From: Corallococcus macrosporus
Lineage (GTDB): Bacteria; Myxococcota; Myxococcia; Myxococcales; Myxococcaceae
Assembly (NCBI RefSeq): GCF_017302985.1
Contig: NZ_JAFIMU010000007.1
Span: forward strand, 1,240,001-1,304,000
DNA: 64,000 nt
Reading direction: 5' to 3'
The notes beneath the pieces were generated by a model. That model had not been told where the DNA came from. It did not search any database and worked only from the letters and a program-made list of their open reading frames with translations. Positions 55,584 through 64,000 of this stretch are shown piece after piece. Every line of letters begins with the position of its first letter. The stretch's first letter is position 1. Position numbers and translations under genes: made by a program.

Positions 55584-56972
55584 ATGGCGGCGGACTCCGA
55601 GAGCACCTTCCGCATCCAGGCGCGCGCGGCCGCGAACGCCCAGGACAAGGCGCACGACACACCCCTCCGTCCCGAGCGCGGGCCGGGCACGCTCGCGGGC
55701 GAGTACGTGCTCAAGGGCATGCTGGCCGCCGGCGGCCACGGCAGCGTCTATGAGGCGGAGCACCGCATCCTGGGGCGGCACGCGGCGGTGAAGGTGCTGC
55801 ACTCGCACCTGGCGGACCAGGGGGAGATGCTCCAGCGCTTCGTGCGCGAGGCGCGCGTCGTCAATCAGATCCACCACCCGAACATCGTGGACGTCTACGA
55901 CTTCGGGCTGATGCCGGACGGCAGCCCCTACTACGTGATGGAGCTGCTCTCCGGGCGCACCCTGAGCCAGGTGGTGCAGGAGCGCGGGCGGCTGTCCGCG
56001 TCCCGCGCGCTGGCGTACCTGGAGCCCATCTGCGGCGCGCTGGAGGCGGCGCACCGCGCGGGCGTCGTGCACCGCGACCTGAAGTCCTCCAACATCCTCG
56101 TCGTGGAGGAGGGGGAGAAGCCCCGGCTGAAGCTGCTCGACTTCGGCATCGCGAAGCTGATCCAGCAGGAGCCCGGCCAGGAGGGGCTCACCACCGCGGG
56201 CCAGCGCCTGGGCACCGCGCACGCGATGGCGCCCGAGCAGTTCCGGGGCGGACGCATCGGGCCGCCCACGGACGTGTACGCGCTGGGCGTGCTGCTCTAC
56301 CAGTTGCTCACCGGCCGCTACCCGTTCCAGTCCGATGACCGGCTGGAGCTGGAGCGGATGCACCTGGAGGCCCCGCCGCCGCGCCCCAGCGTGCGCGCGC
56401 CGGTGTCCCCTGCCATGGACGCGGTGGTGCTGCGCTGCCTGGACAAGGACGCCACCCGCCGCTACCCCAGCGTGAACGCCTTCCTCACCGCCCTGCGCGA
56501 GGCCGCCGAGGAGCCCGGCCAGGTGGAGGGCCAGACGCGCGCCGTGATCGCGGTGAACGCGGAGGTGGTGCTGCCCTCCATGGACCAGGACGACGACACG
56601 CTGTACGCCGCGCTCGCGGGCGTGCTGGACACGCTGGAGCAGGGGCTGCGCGCGGAGGGCTTCCTCCTGGCGCTCCAGACGGGCACCACGCTCCTGGGCG
56701 TGCGGCCCCTGTCCGCTGACACCACGCCCGCCCAGACGCTTCAGGCCCTGCGCGACCTGCACGCGGAGGCCCAGCGGCTGGCGGAGTCCGCCCAGGCCCG
56801 CGTCCACCTCTGCATCCACCATGGCGAGGCGGAGACGCGCGGCGAGGCCGGGGAGGCCGAGGTGGTAGGCGGCCCGGTCACGCATGTGGCAACCTGGAAC
56901 GTAAGGGACCCCGGTGGCTTCGCCATCACCCGTCCCGCCGCGCAGCTGCTCGAAGGTCCTCCCCCGCAGTGA
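55584..56972 (+). CDS. Ser/Thr protein kinase with C-terminal cyclase-like domain
   Basis: 462 aa from ATG 55584 (ATG 55563 is possible). Kinase domain (about 38-310): AAGGHGSV, AVKVLH, VHRDLKSSNIL, LDFGI and APEQF, all catalytic residues present. Residues about 325-455 (NAEVVLPSM, HHGEAETRGEAGEAEVVGGPV) recall a degenerate class III nucleotide cyclase domain, similar in placement to that of the 1344-aa kinase at 47188; this is a by-eye resemblance. No membrane segment. Divergent from the FHA hybrid kinase gene (257 bases between starts), which could read its phosphorylation. Confidence 0.93.
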   Translation: MAADSESTFRIQARAAANAQDKAHDTPLRPERGPGTLAGEYVLKGMLAAGGHGSVYEAEHRILGRHAAVKVLHSHLADQGEMLQRFVREARVVNQIHHPNIVDVYDFGLMPDGSPYYVMELLSGRTLSQVVQERGRLSASRALAYLEPICGALEAAHRAGVVHRDLKSSNILVVEEGEKPRLKLLDFGIAKLIQQEPGQEGLTTAGQRLGTAHAMAPEQFRGGRIGPPTDVYALGVLLYQLLTGRYPFQSDDRLELERMHLEAPPPRPSVRAPVSPAMDAVVLRCLDKDATRRYPSVNAFLTALREAAEEPGQVEGQTRAVIAVNAEVVLPSMDQDDDTLYAALAGVLDTLEQGLRAEGFLLALQTGTTLLGVRPLSADTTPAQTLQALRDLHAEAQRLAESAQARVHLCIHHGEAETRGEAGEAEVVGGPVTHVATWNVRDPGGFAITRPAAQLLEGPPPQ

Positions 56973-57197
56973 GTCGTCCCCGCCGTCCCCCGTCCCCCTC
57001 CTCTCCCTCCGCCGCATCCGCTACAGGCCTGTGGTTCCATGCCCTTCATCGGCACACGTCTGGCTCCGTGAGAATTGGACCCACACAATAATTTTTTGAC
57101 GAAGACGTATTTCTTTTCGATCCTGAATCCGTCACGATTCCCCTGTCTGACAGTTTCAGCACCTTTCTGGCTGAAAGCCTGGACTGCCTGACATTCT

Positions 57198-57219
57198 GGA
57201 AGTCGGACCTCCGACTTCC
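57198..57219. promoter_or_regulatory. Inverted repeat in the leader of the NGLST-repeat lipoprotein gene
   Basis: GGAAGTCGGA, CC, TCCGACTTCC: a perfect 10-base inverted repeat ending 23 bases before the start codon. Upstream, 57080-57140 is AT-rich (AATAATTTTTTGACG) and probably holds the promoter. The repeat could be an operator or an mRNA hairpin. Confidence 0.5.
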
Positions 57220-57242
57220 CCCCTCGAGCGGGAGCCCCCTAC

Positions 57243-58205
57243 ATGCGCCTCACCCCTGCTTTTCGGCCTGGAAGTGGATGCAGCGAGTGGTGGAACCGAG
57301 TTGCCTCACGCCAACCCCTGAAGGCGGCGTTGATGACGGGGGCGCTGCTGGCCCTCGTGGGTTGTGGCGGCGCGATGCCGGGGGACGCCCTGGAGGCGGA
57401 CCTGGCCTCGGCGGATCAGGCGCAGCAGGTGGACAACGGTCTGTCCACCAACGGCCTGTCCACGAACGGGCTCTCCACCAACGGGCTCTCCACCAACGGC
57501 CTGTCCACGAACGGCCTGTCCACGAACGGCTTCAACGACTGGTTCAACCAGAACGCGGACACGGCGCCGACGCTGATGGCGTACATCGTGAAGTGCGCGG
57601 TGCCCGCGGGCCAGACGCGCACCTTCCAGTCGCCGACGACGGGGGCGAAGTACACGTGGCAGGGCAGCCTGGGCCTGGCGCCGGGCTGGGCGTCCGGCAG
57701 TCCCGCGACGGTGCTGGAGCAGCAGTCGGTGAGCGCGTGCCTGGCGGCGCACGCCAACAAGTACGGCCTGCACATCGCACTGTCCGTGCTGGGCCGCACG
57801 GCGCAGGGCGCGGCGGTCCCCTACTCCGCCGAGGAGCTGTCGCAGTTCAGCGCGAAGGAGGGCTGCTTCTTCGGCAACCTGTTCACCAGCGACGGCCTGT
57901 TCGCGGCGCGTGATCGCGACTTCAGCAGCGCGGAGAGCTCCACGCGTGCGTGCGGCCTCACGCTGAGCGCGGACACCTGCGCGCCCATCACCAACATCGG
58001 CAGCTGCTCGCAGTTCTGCACCAAGAGCGACCCGAGCCAGCCCTACTACACGCAGTGCACGTACAACGGGAAGACGTACCCGGCCATCACCACGCGCGTG
58101 CAGCCGACGGAGCTGTTCCGCTGCGGCGACGGCGTGTGCCAGTTCACCGAGCATGCGGGCTCGGGGACGACGGCGGACAGCTGCCGCGCGGACTGCGGTG
58201 CCTGA
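57243..58205 (+). CDS. Lipoprotein with NGLST pentapeptide repeats
   Basis: 320 aa. GGGAG precedes the ATG. A long basic N-region leads to a lipobox LVGC (Cys41). Residues 65-94 are six exact NGLST repeats followed by NGF. The remaining 220 residues contain about 14 cysteines and a closing CGDGVC...E...SC..DCG block seen in many secreted myxobacterial proteins; disulphides are likely. The function is unknown; the family appears in myxobacteria, as far as I recall. Alternative starts downstream (M31) would leave too short a signal. Confidence 0.85.
   Translation: MRLTPAFRPGSGCSEWWNRVASRQPLKAALMTGALLALVGCGGAMPGDALEADLASADQAQQVDNGLSTNGLSTNGLSTNGLSTNGLSTNGLSTNGFNDWFNQNADTAPTLMAYIVKCAVPAGQTRTFQSPTTGAKYTWQGSLGLAPGWASGSPATVLEQQSVSACLAAHANKYGLHIALSVLGRTAQGAAVPYSAEELSQFSAKEGCFFGNLFTSDGLFAARDRDFSSAESSTRACGLTLSADTCAPITNIGSCSQFCTKSDPSQPYYTQCTYNGKTYPAITTRVQPTELFRCGDGVCQFTEHAGSGTTADSCRADCGA
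57435..57533 (+). repeat. Tandem 15-base repeat (six copies plus part)
   Basis: Six units of 15 bases (AAC GGN CTB TCC ACS) encode NGLST; a partial seventh gives NGF. Third positions vary between copies while the protein is unchanged, so the repeat is under coding constraint and not freshly amplified. Confidence 0.95.
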
Positions 58206-58523
58206 GACCCGCGGCACCTGTTGAACAGGTGGTGAAGTGCTGGACATGGACGGCCTCGGCCCCCACCGAGGGCCACGTGTCCAGAAGCATCCGGGCGTGC
58301 GGTGGGTTCCTCCGCGCGCCCGAATCCCCCAGTGGAAAATGACAGCCGGGACGTGAATCCGGGCGGTGTCCGCTCGAAGGCATCACGCACTCGCGCGCAC
58401 CTTGCCGGGCAAGGGGCGGCGGTGTTGGATGGCCCTCCACAGCACAGGCCGGGCCCGGGGGTAGGGACCACCGCGACGAGGAGCGGTGACGGCCGCGGAT
58501 GGAGTCGGGTGGAGCGGGCCGCG
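58206..58523. other. Intergenic region
   Basis: About 320 bases. At 58251-58280 CCTCGG and CCGAGG pair within a longer imperfect hairpin but no T-run follows, so a terminator is doubtful. No gene or other repeat seen. Confidence 0.35.
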
Positions 58524-59501
<978 letters not shown>

Positions 59502-59517
59502 AACGGCGCCCCCCCTT

Positions 59518-60183
59518 TCAGCCTCCGCCGGGCGGCTTCACGCCAAGCGCCCCCTGGAGCATCCCGCCCAGCACGTCGCGGAAGAGCGCGTCCGACGCCG
59601 CGTCCACGGGGCGGCCCAGCACGGGCAGCAGCACCTCCCGCCCGAGCATGAACCACTGCGACGCGCACAGCGCCACGACCAGCGTCATGTCCACCGCGTC
59701 GCGCGACGGCGCGGTCGTGCCCTGCGCTTCCGCCACGCGGCCCGCCTGGAACTCCAGCGCGTCCGCCAGCAGCCGCAGGCCCTGCGCGCTCGCCAGCGGC
59801 ATGTGCTCGGTGCGCCCGGTGAGCAGCGCCCAGGCCATCAGCCGGCTGTGCTGCCCCTGCTGCACGATGGTGAAGAAGCGCTCCAGCAGCGCTCCAGCGC
59901 TGGGCGGCGTGTCCAGCGTGAGCAACTGCTCCCGGAAGGACGCCGCCAGCAGCTCGTTGCGGCGCAGGAGCACCTCGCGCACCAGGGCCTCGTAGGTGCC
60001 GAAGTAGTGCGTGACGAGCGCATGGCTCACCCCCGCCGCCTTCGCCACCGCCTGGAGCCCCACCCGGTCCGGCCCCTGCTCCACGAGCAGCGGCTCGGCG
60101 GCCTGGAGGATGGCCTCGCGTGCCTCTTCTGGCGTGCGCCGCTTGCGGGGTGCTGCGGGCTTCGCGGGACGCCGGGGTGCCAT
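59518..60183 (-). CDS. TetR/AcrR-family transcriptional regulator
   Basis: 221 aa from ATG 60183. The N-terminal HTH is typical: EEAREAILQAAEPLLVEQG, VGLQAVAKAAGVSHALVTHYFG. The C-terminal ligand domain is helical. Known: TetR proteins repress divergent genes by binding palindromes. A perfect palindrome lies at 60231-60252 between it and the divergent fatty-acid-hydroxylase-like gene, so that gene is the probable target. Confidence 0.93.
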   Translation of the reverse strand: MAPRRPAKPAAPRKRRTPEEAREAILQAAEPLLVEQGPDRVGLQAVAKAAGVSHALVTHYFGTYEALVREVLLRRNELLAASFREQLLTLDTPPSAGALLERFFTIVQQGQHSRLMAWALLTGRTEHMPLASAQGLRLLADALEFQAGRVAEAQGTTAPSRDAVDMTLVVALCASQWFMLGREVLLPVLGRPVDAASDALFRDVLGGMLQGALGVKPPGGG

Positions 60184-60230
60184 CGCGGCCCATCCTAGCC
60201 ACCGCACCCCGCCCATCAACGCGCATGTCA

Positions 60231-60252
60231 CTATTGTCAGATTTGACAATAG
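60231..60252. promoter_or_regulatory. TetR operator palindrome
   Basis: CTATTGTCA, GATT, TGACAATAG: perfect 9-base arms around four bases. It lies 48 bases before the tetR start and overlaps the -35 box of the divergent gene's promoter, so binding would block both directions. Confidence 0.8.
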
Positions 60253-60272
60253 CCCCGGGTCGTCACTATCAA
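60243..60272 (+). promoter_or_regulatory. Sigma-70-like promoter of the hydroxylase-like gene
   Basis: Perfect TTGACA (60243-60248), 18-base spacer, TATCAA (60267-60272). The -35 box is part of the operator palindrome. Transcription would start near 60279, which supports a start codon at 60306. Confidence 0.7.
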
Positions 60273-60305
60273 TGGGGTGTACGGCTGGCCTTCGCGAGGT
60301 TCGTG

Positions 60306-61157
60306 ATGCTGATGCTGCTGCCCGAGAATCCGTCCCTGCCCCTGCTGTTCCTGCTGGTGCTGCTCATCAGCGGGACCCTCAAGCTGCTGACGGTGGTGGG
60401 CGGGTGGCTGGTGTGGCGCACGCGGCTGGCGGAGCGCTTCCGGGTGTTCCGGCGGGAGCTGTCCAAGGGGCAGCTGCGCAGCGAACTGCTCGCGGCGGGG
60501 GTCGTGGTGCTGACGGACGCGGTGCTCCTCGCGACCTTCCGGGCCTTCACCGGGCCGCTGATGGCGCCGTTCAGCCTGTCCACGGCGCTCTGGTCCTACG
60601 CGTGGATGTTCGTGGGCTTCGAGGTGTGGTTCTACGTGACGCACCGGCTGCTGCACCTGCCGCGCTTCTACCGCTTCCACGCCCAGCATCACGTGGCGCA
60701 GGTGACGGATCCGCTCACCGCGCTGTCGTTCTCCGCGGCGGAGCGGGTGGTGCTGCTGGGCGGCGGGCTGAGCCTGCACTTCGCGGCCATGCACCTGATG
60801 CCGGGCTCGCAGTTGGGCGTCCTGGCCTACATGCTGACCAACTACGTCCTCAACGCCTTCGGGCACGGCAACACGGAGTGGCTGCCGAAGCGCTTCGTGA
60901 CGTCCTGGGTGGGCCGCGTCCTCTTCACCCCCACGTTCCACGCGCTGCACCATGCGCGCTACCAGGGGCACTACGGGCTCTTCACCGTGGTGCTGGACCG
61001 GTGGCTGGGCACCGCGTTTCCGGACTATCCGCTCGTGCACGCGCGCGCTCGCGATGGCGAGGGGCTCACGCGCATCGGGGAGCGGCTGGCGGTTCCTCCC
61101 CCCGCCCCTTCCCTGCCCGCGGTGCCCCAGGTGCCGGACGCCCACCAGGCGCTCTGA
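60306..61157 (+). CDS. Fatty acid hydroxylase/sterol desaturase superfamily membrane enzyme
   Basis: 283 aa from ATG 60306 (GTG 60303 adjacent); GAGG lies six bases before it. Hydrophobic segments at the N-terminus and mid-protein. Histidine clusters of the di-iron superfamily: THRLLH, RFHAQHH and FHALHH, with a late HYG. Known: members hydroxylate or desaturate lipids, sterols or carotenoids. Control by the divergent TetR suggests induction by a lipid or hydrophobic signal. The substrate is unknown. Confidence 0.9.
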   Translation: MLMLLPENPSLPLLFLLVLLISGTLKLLTVVGGWLVWRTRLAERFRVFRRELSKGQLRSELLAAGVVVLTDAVLLATFRAFTGPLMAPFSLSTALWSYAWMFVGFEVWFYVTHRLLHLPRFYRFHAQHHVAQVTDPLTALSFSAAERVVLLGGGLSLHFAAMHLMPGSQLGVLAYMLTNYVLNAFGHGNTEWLPKRFVTSWVGRVLFTPTFHALHHARYQGHYGLFTVVLDRWLGTAFPDYPLVHARARDGEGLTRIGERLAVPPPAPSLPAVPQVPDAHQAL

Positions 61158-61295
61158 GGTCCGGCACGCCCCGCCGTCCCACGGTGGGCCCCGAGGCTCG
61201 GGAGCAGCCAGGAGCCGTGGGCCGACGGACAGTCCGCGCGGAGGACTGCCCCCGGGAGGGATGGCATCCGGGGGGCCCGGCCCTAGAATCGAGCG

Positions 61296-62810
61296 GTGAA
61301 CTCCCGGCAGGACGTCATCATCATCGGCGCGGGCGCCAGCGGAACGCTGCTCGCGGCCTGTCTCTTGCGGGGCGCCCGTTCGCCCCTGCGCGTGGCCCTC
61401 GTGGAGCGGGGAGAGCGCCTGGGGCGGGGGGTCGCGTACTCGACGGCCAGCGCGCGTCACCTGCTCAACGTGCCGGCCGGCCGCATGAGCGCCTGGGTCG
61501 AGGATCCGGAGCACTTCCTGCGCTGGCTGCGCGTGGAGTCACCGGACACGCCGCCCTCCGCGTTCGCCGAGCGCCGCCGCTATGGCCAGTATCTTGAGTC
61601 CGTGCTGAAGGAGTCCGCCGCGCGGGCCGCGCCGGGCGTCCAGTTGGAGACGCCGCGCGACGAGGTGACGGCGGTGGTGGACACCGCGGACGGCGTGAAG
61701 GTGTCGCTCGCGAGCGGCGCGACCCTGGAGGCGCGCACGGTGGTGCTGGCGCTGGGCAACGCGCTGCCCGCGGACCTGCGCGTGCCGGACGGCGGGCTGT
61801 ACGCGAGCCCCCGCTATCACCGCTCGCCGTGGGTGCCCGGGGCGCTGGAGGGCATTGGCGCCGGGGAGTCGGTGCTGCTCATCGGCACGGCGCTCACCAT
61901 GGTGGACACGGTGCTGTCGCTGGGCGAGCGCGGCCACCAGGGCACGGTGCACGCGCTGTCCCGGCACGGCCTGCTGCCGCACCCGCACCGCGCGCACGGC
62001 GCGAAGACGCCCGCCGCGGCGGAGCCCCTGCGCATCCGCGAGCTGTTGCGCTCGGTGCGCCGGGAGATGGACCGCTGTCGCGACGCGGAGACCGCGTCCC
62101 CTTCCGCGGCGGGCGTGGTGCCGTTCAGCACGCTGCGCATCCGCGACGTGCTGCACGCGATGCGACAGGAGGTCGACGCCCAGACGGCCGCGGGCGCGGA
62201 CTGGCGCGCGGCGGTGGACGCGCTGCGGCCGGTGACGACGCCCCTGTGGCAGCGGCTGTCGGAGACGGAGCGGCGGCGCTTCCTTCGCCACCTGCGGGCG
62301 TACTGGGAGGTGCACCGCCACCGCATGGCGCCGGAGATAAACGACGCACTGGATGCGTGGCGGCGCGACGGGCGGCTGGCGCTCCACGCGGCCCGGGTGC
62401 TCGGCTTCGAGCTGGAGCCGGACGCGGTGGCGGTCCGCCTGCGGCGCCGGGGCGAGCGCGAGCCCCAGGTGCTGCGCGTGCAGCACGTCATCAACTGCAC
62501 CGGCCCCGAGGCGAGCCCGGCCTCGCGCAGCCAGCCCGTCCTGCGCGGGCTGCTGGAGGCGGGACAGGCGCGCGCGGACGCGCTGGGCATCGGGTTGGCG
62601 ACGGCACCCGATGGCGAGGTGCTGGACGCGCGCGGCCAGCCGTCCGCCCACCTCTTCACGCTGGGCCCGCCGCGCCGGGGCGACCTCTGGGAGACCACCG
62701 CCGTGCCGGAGATCCGCTCCCAGGCCCGCGACCTGTCAGACCACCTGCTGCGCCTGCTGGGCGTGTCCCGCACCGCGACGTCCGAGCCGGTTCCCGCCGC
62801 GTCGCCCTGA
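61296..62810 (+). CDS. FAD/NAD(P)-binding protein (HpaF/YdhS-like oxidoreductase)
   Basis: 504 aa from GTG 61296. Rossmann FAD site IIIGAGASGT at residues 7-16; ERGERLGRGVAYST and LLNVPAGRMSAW match the FAD_NAD_binding_9 family. A second nucleotide-binding-like block is GESVLLIGTALTMVD near 190, and NCTGPEAS near 400. Known: members of this family are poorly studied flavoproteins. It follows the hydroxylase-like gene on the same strand after 138 bases, so joint regulation is possible but not shown. Confidence 0.87.
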   Translation: MNSRQDVIIIGAGASGTLLAACLLRGARSPLRVALVERGERLGRGVAYSTASARHLLNVPAGRMSAWVEDPEHFLRWLRVESPDTPPSAFAERRRYGQYLESVLKESAARAAPGVQLETPRDEVTAVVDTADGVKVSLASGATLEARTVVLALGNALPADLRVPDGGLYASPRYHRSPWVPGALEGIGAGESVLLIGTALTMVDTVLSLGERGHQGTVHALSRHGLLPHPHRAHGAKTPAAAEPLRIRELLRSVRREMDRCRDAETASPSAAGVVPFSTLRIRDVLHAMRQEVDAQTAAGADWRAAVDALRPVTTPLWQRLSETERRRFLRHLRAYWEVHRHRMAPEINDALDAWRRDGRLALHAARVLGFELEPDAVAVRLRRRGEREPQVLRVQHVINCTGPEASPASRSQPVLRGLLEAGQARADALGIGLATAPDGEVLDARGQPSAHLFTLGPPRRGDLWETTAVPEIRSQARDLSDHLLRLLGVSRTATSEPVPAASP

Positions 62811-63052
62811 GCGCGCGCACCTTCCGCGAGCCCGGCGCCGTCCGTGGGTCTCGCGGCTCGCACAGGACACGTTCGCCCACCGGGCCGCCGGACGTGTGCC
62901 CTCGGGGGTAGTCGCCTGGTAGAGGACCTGACAGGCCCGATGACCGGAGTGGGGTGATTCGCTCGCCGGACAACGGCTCCCCTCCGAGGGAGGCTGTGGG
63001 GCTCCGGCGTTTCGTGCGACATTCCGGGTCCCCCTCCTGGAGTCCCATCCTG

Positions 63053-64000
63053 ATGGCCCTGAAGCGCCCCCTCGCCGCCCTCATGGGAGGCGTGTCCCTG
63101 TCCGTCCTCGTGAGCGCTGGGGCGCTGGCGTACCAGCACCTGCGCACCGACGCGCTGGAGCAACGGCTGCTGCGTGAGGTGGACACGCTGACGCACGCGG
63201 AGCACCCGCGTCCGGCGCATGTCACCGCCACGCGGCCCGGCGCCTTCGGGGAGGCCGTGGTGTCCCTGCTGCCCGCGCTCCTCCAGCAGGCCCGGGAAGC
63301 GCCGGTCCCCAGCGCGGCGGAGGCGGTGACGCTCGAGGCGGTGATTGAGGGGCGCACTCCGGTGACGGACCTCCCCGCGTCCTTGCGCGAGGCCCTGGAG
63401 CAGGGCCGTCCGCTGATGCGTCGGGTGCTCGCCGCCACCCATGCGGAGTCCGGTGGCCTGCCGGAGGACCTGCGCCCGCTGTCCGGGCCGGAGACGTCGC
63501 GGCGGGACGCGCTGCTTCAGGCCCTGCGCCACGTGTTGGACGTGGCGGCGCTGGAGACGCGGCTGCTCGTCGCGCGGGGGGAAGCCGATGCGGCGGTGGA
63601 CACGTGCGTGGACACGCTCGCGCTCAGCCGGGAGCTGGCCCTGGGCGGTGGGCTCGTGGGACTGCGCCTGTCCGCGGACGGCTTCGCCCGCGCGTGGCGG
63701 GCCTGCGCGGACGCGCTCGACGCGGCCTCGCTGATCCGCAAGCGCCAGGCCCTCTCGCAGCTCACCCGGCTGCACGAGGGCTTCCCGCCGGTGTCCCTGA
63801 CGCTGCACGAAGAGGCCGTCGCCGCACAGCTCCACGCCTTCCGCGACCTGCTCTCCGACGAAGCCCGCGCCGCACTTCCGGCCGCATGGTTCGACGCGCC
63901 CCCGCTGCCCGGCCCCCTGTCGCGCCGGATCCAGTGGCGGCAGTGGGTGGAGGACGCGGACCGGCTGCTCGCCGTGGTGGATCAACCGGCCGACGACCGC
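63053..64000 (+). CDS. Membrane-anchored protein of unknown function (3' end outside window)
   Basis: ATG 63053 follows TGGAG; the frame is open for 316 codons to the last base, so the C-terminus is missing. An N-terminal signal anchor (about 8-26, ALMGGVSLSVLVSAGALAY) precedes helix-rich sequence with heptad-like Leu/Ala/Glu content (LRTDALEQRLLREVDTL) but no motif I recognise. Codon use matches the neighbours. Between the FAD protein stop and this start (62811-63052) I see no gene. Confidence 0.75.
   Translation, partial: MALKRPLAALMGGVSLSVLVSAGALAYQHLRTDALEQRLLREVDTLTHAEHPRPAHVTATRPGAFGEAVVSLLPALLQQAREAPVPSAAEAVTLEAVIEGRTPVTDLPASLREALEQGRPLMRRVLAATHAESGGLPEDLRPLSGPETSRRDALLQALRHVLDVAALETRLLVARGEADAAVDTCVDTLALSRELALGGGLVGLRLSADGFARAWRACADALDAASLIRKRQALSQLTRLHEGFPPVSLTLHEEAVAAQLHAFRDLLSDEARAALPAAWFDAPPLPGPLSRRIQWRQWVEDADRLLAVVDQPADDR

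Noticed and set aside
58251..58280. Intrinsic terminator after the NGLST lipoprotein gene
   Set aside because: The hairpin is imperfect and no T-run follows it.

Overview
The window is GC-rich DNA from a myxobacterium (Myxococcota, Cystobacterineae; Corallococcus or Myxococcus looks likeliest). This is inferred from gene content: a CglD-like gliding lipoprotein, a MYXO-CTERM tail, many Ser/Thr kinases and hybrid histidine kinases, a CHAT protein, a polymorphic lipoprotein toxin and a hybrid NRPS-PKS. Genes are tightly packed with many 4-base start/stop overlaps. I see no rRNA, tRNA, insertion sequence, CRISPR array or replication origin. Very long open frames antisense to most genes are a by-product of high GC3 and were left out.

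Layout. 1-3030: 3'-truncated VWA/TSP3 lipoprotein (cglD-like, minus). 3226-5012: PilZ protein and Ser/Thr kinase, overlapping. 5017-10151: sbcDC nuclease operon (minus). 10562-11968: membrane-anchored unknown protein, convergent with a PlsC-type acyltransferase. 12207-15860: zwf-pgl-gnd, the oxidative pentose phosphate pathway as one operon. 15885-17522: acyl-CoA synthetase. 17648-23234: ECF-type sigma factor, zinc-finger anti-sigma factor with a TPR-like tail, a 57-aa peptide gene, a JmjC/cupin-8 protein, and a TPR-CHAT protease whose N-terminal repeat module resembles the tail of the anti-sigma factor. 23749-26560: secreted polysaccharide lyase and streptogrisin-type protease with lectin domain, each followed by a strong terminator. 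26648-30048: MarR, HlyD and DHA2 drug-efflux operon. 30179-31557: oddly ordered GDPD lipoprotein and a Cys-rich small protein. 31559-40655: SnoaL-like protein and a 2888-aa NRPS-PKS (A-T-C-A-T-KS-AT-ACP-TE). 40740-44550: YdjM-like membrane hydrolase, glutamine cyclotransferase, single-domain response regulator, HtrA-type protease. 44608-46947: Tox-REase-5 lipoprotein toxin and Imm52 immunity protein. 47188-56972: large kinase/AAA/TPR regulator, OPT transporter overlapping an FHA-PAS hybrid histidine kinase, and another Ser/Thr kinase. 57243-64000: NGLST-repeat lipoprotein, histidine kinase, TetR with a clear operator and a divergent fatty-acid-hydroxylase-type enzyme, FAD/NAD(P)-binding protein, and a 3'-truncated membrane-anchored protein.

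The most interesting system is the sigma/anti-sigma/TPR-CHAT locus. A CHAT protease with an apparently intact His-Cys pair seems to share its repeat module, and its predicted extracytoplasmic side, with the anti-sigma factor. That suggests proteolytic release of the sigma factor without CRISPR. Second are the lipoprotein toxin/immunity pair, which fits delivery by outer membrane exchange, and the GDPD whose barrel segments read in permuted order.
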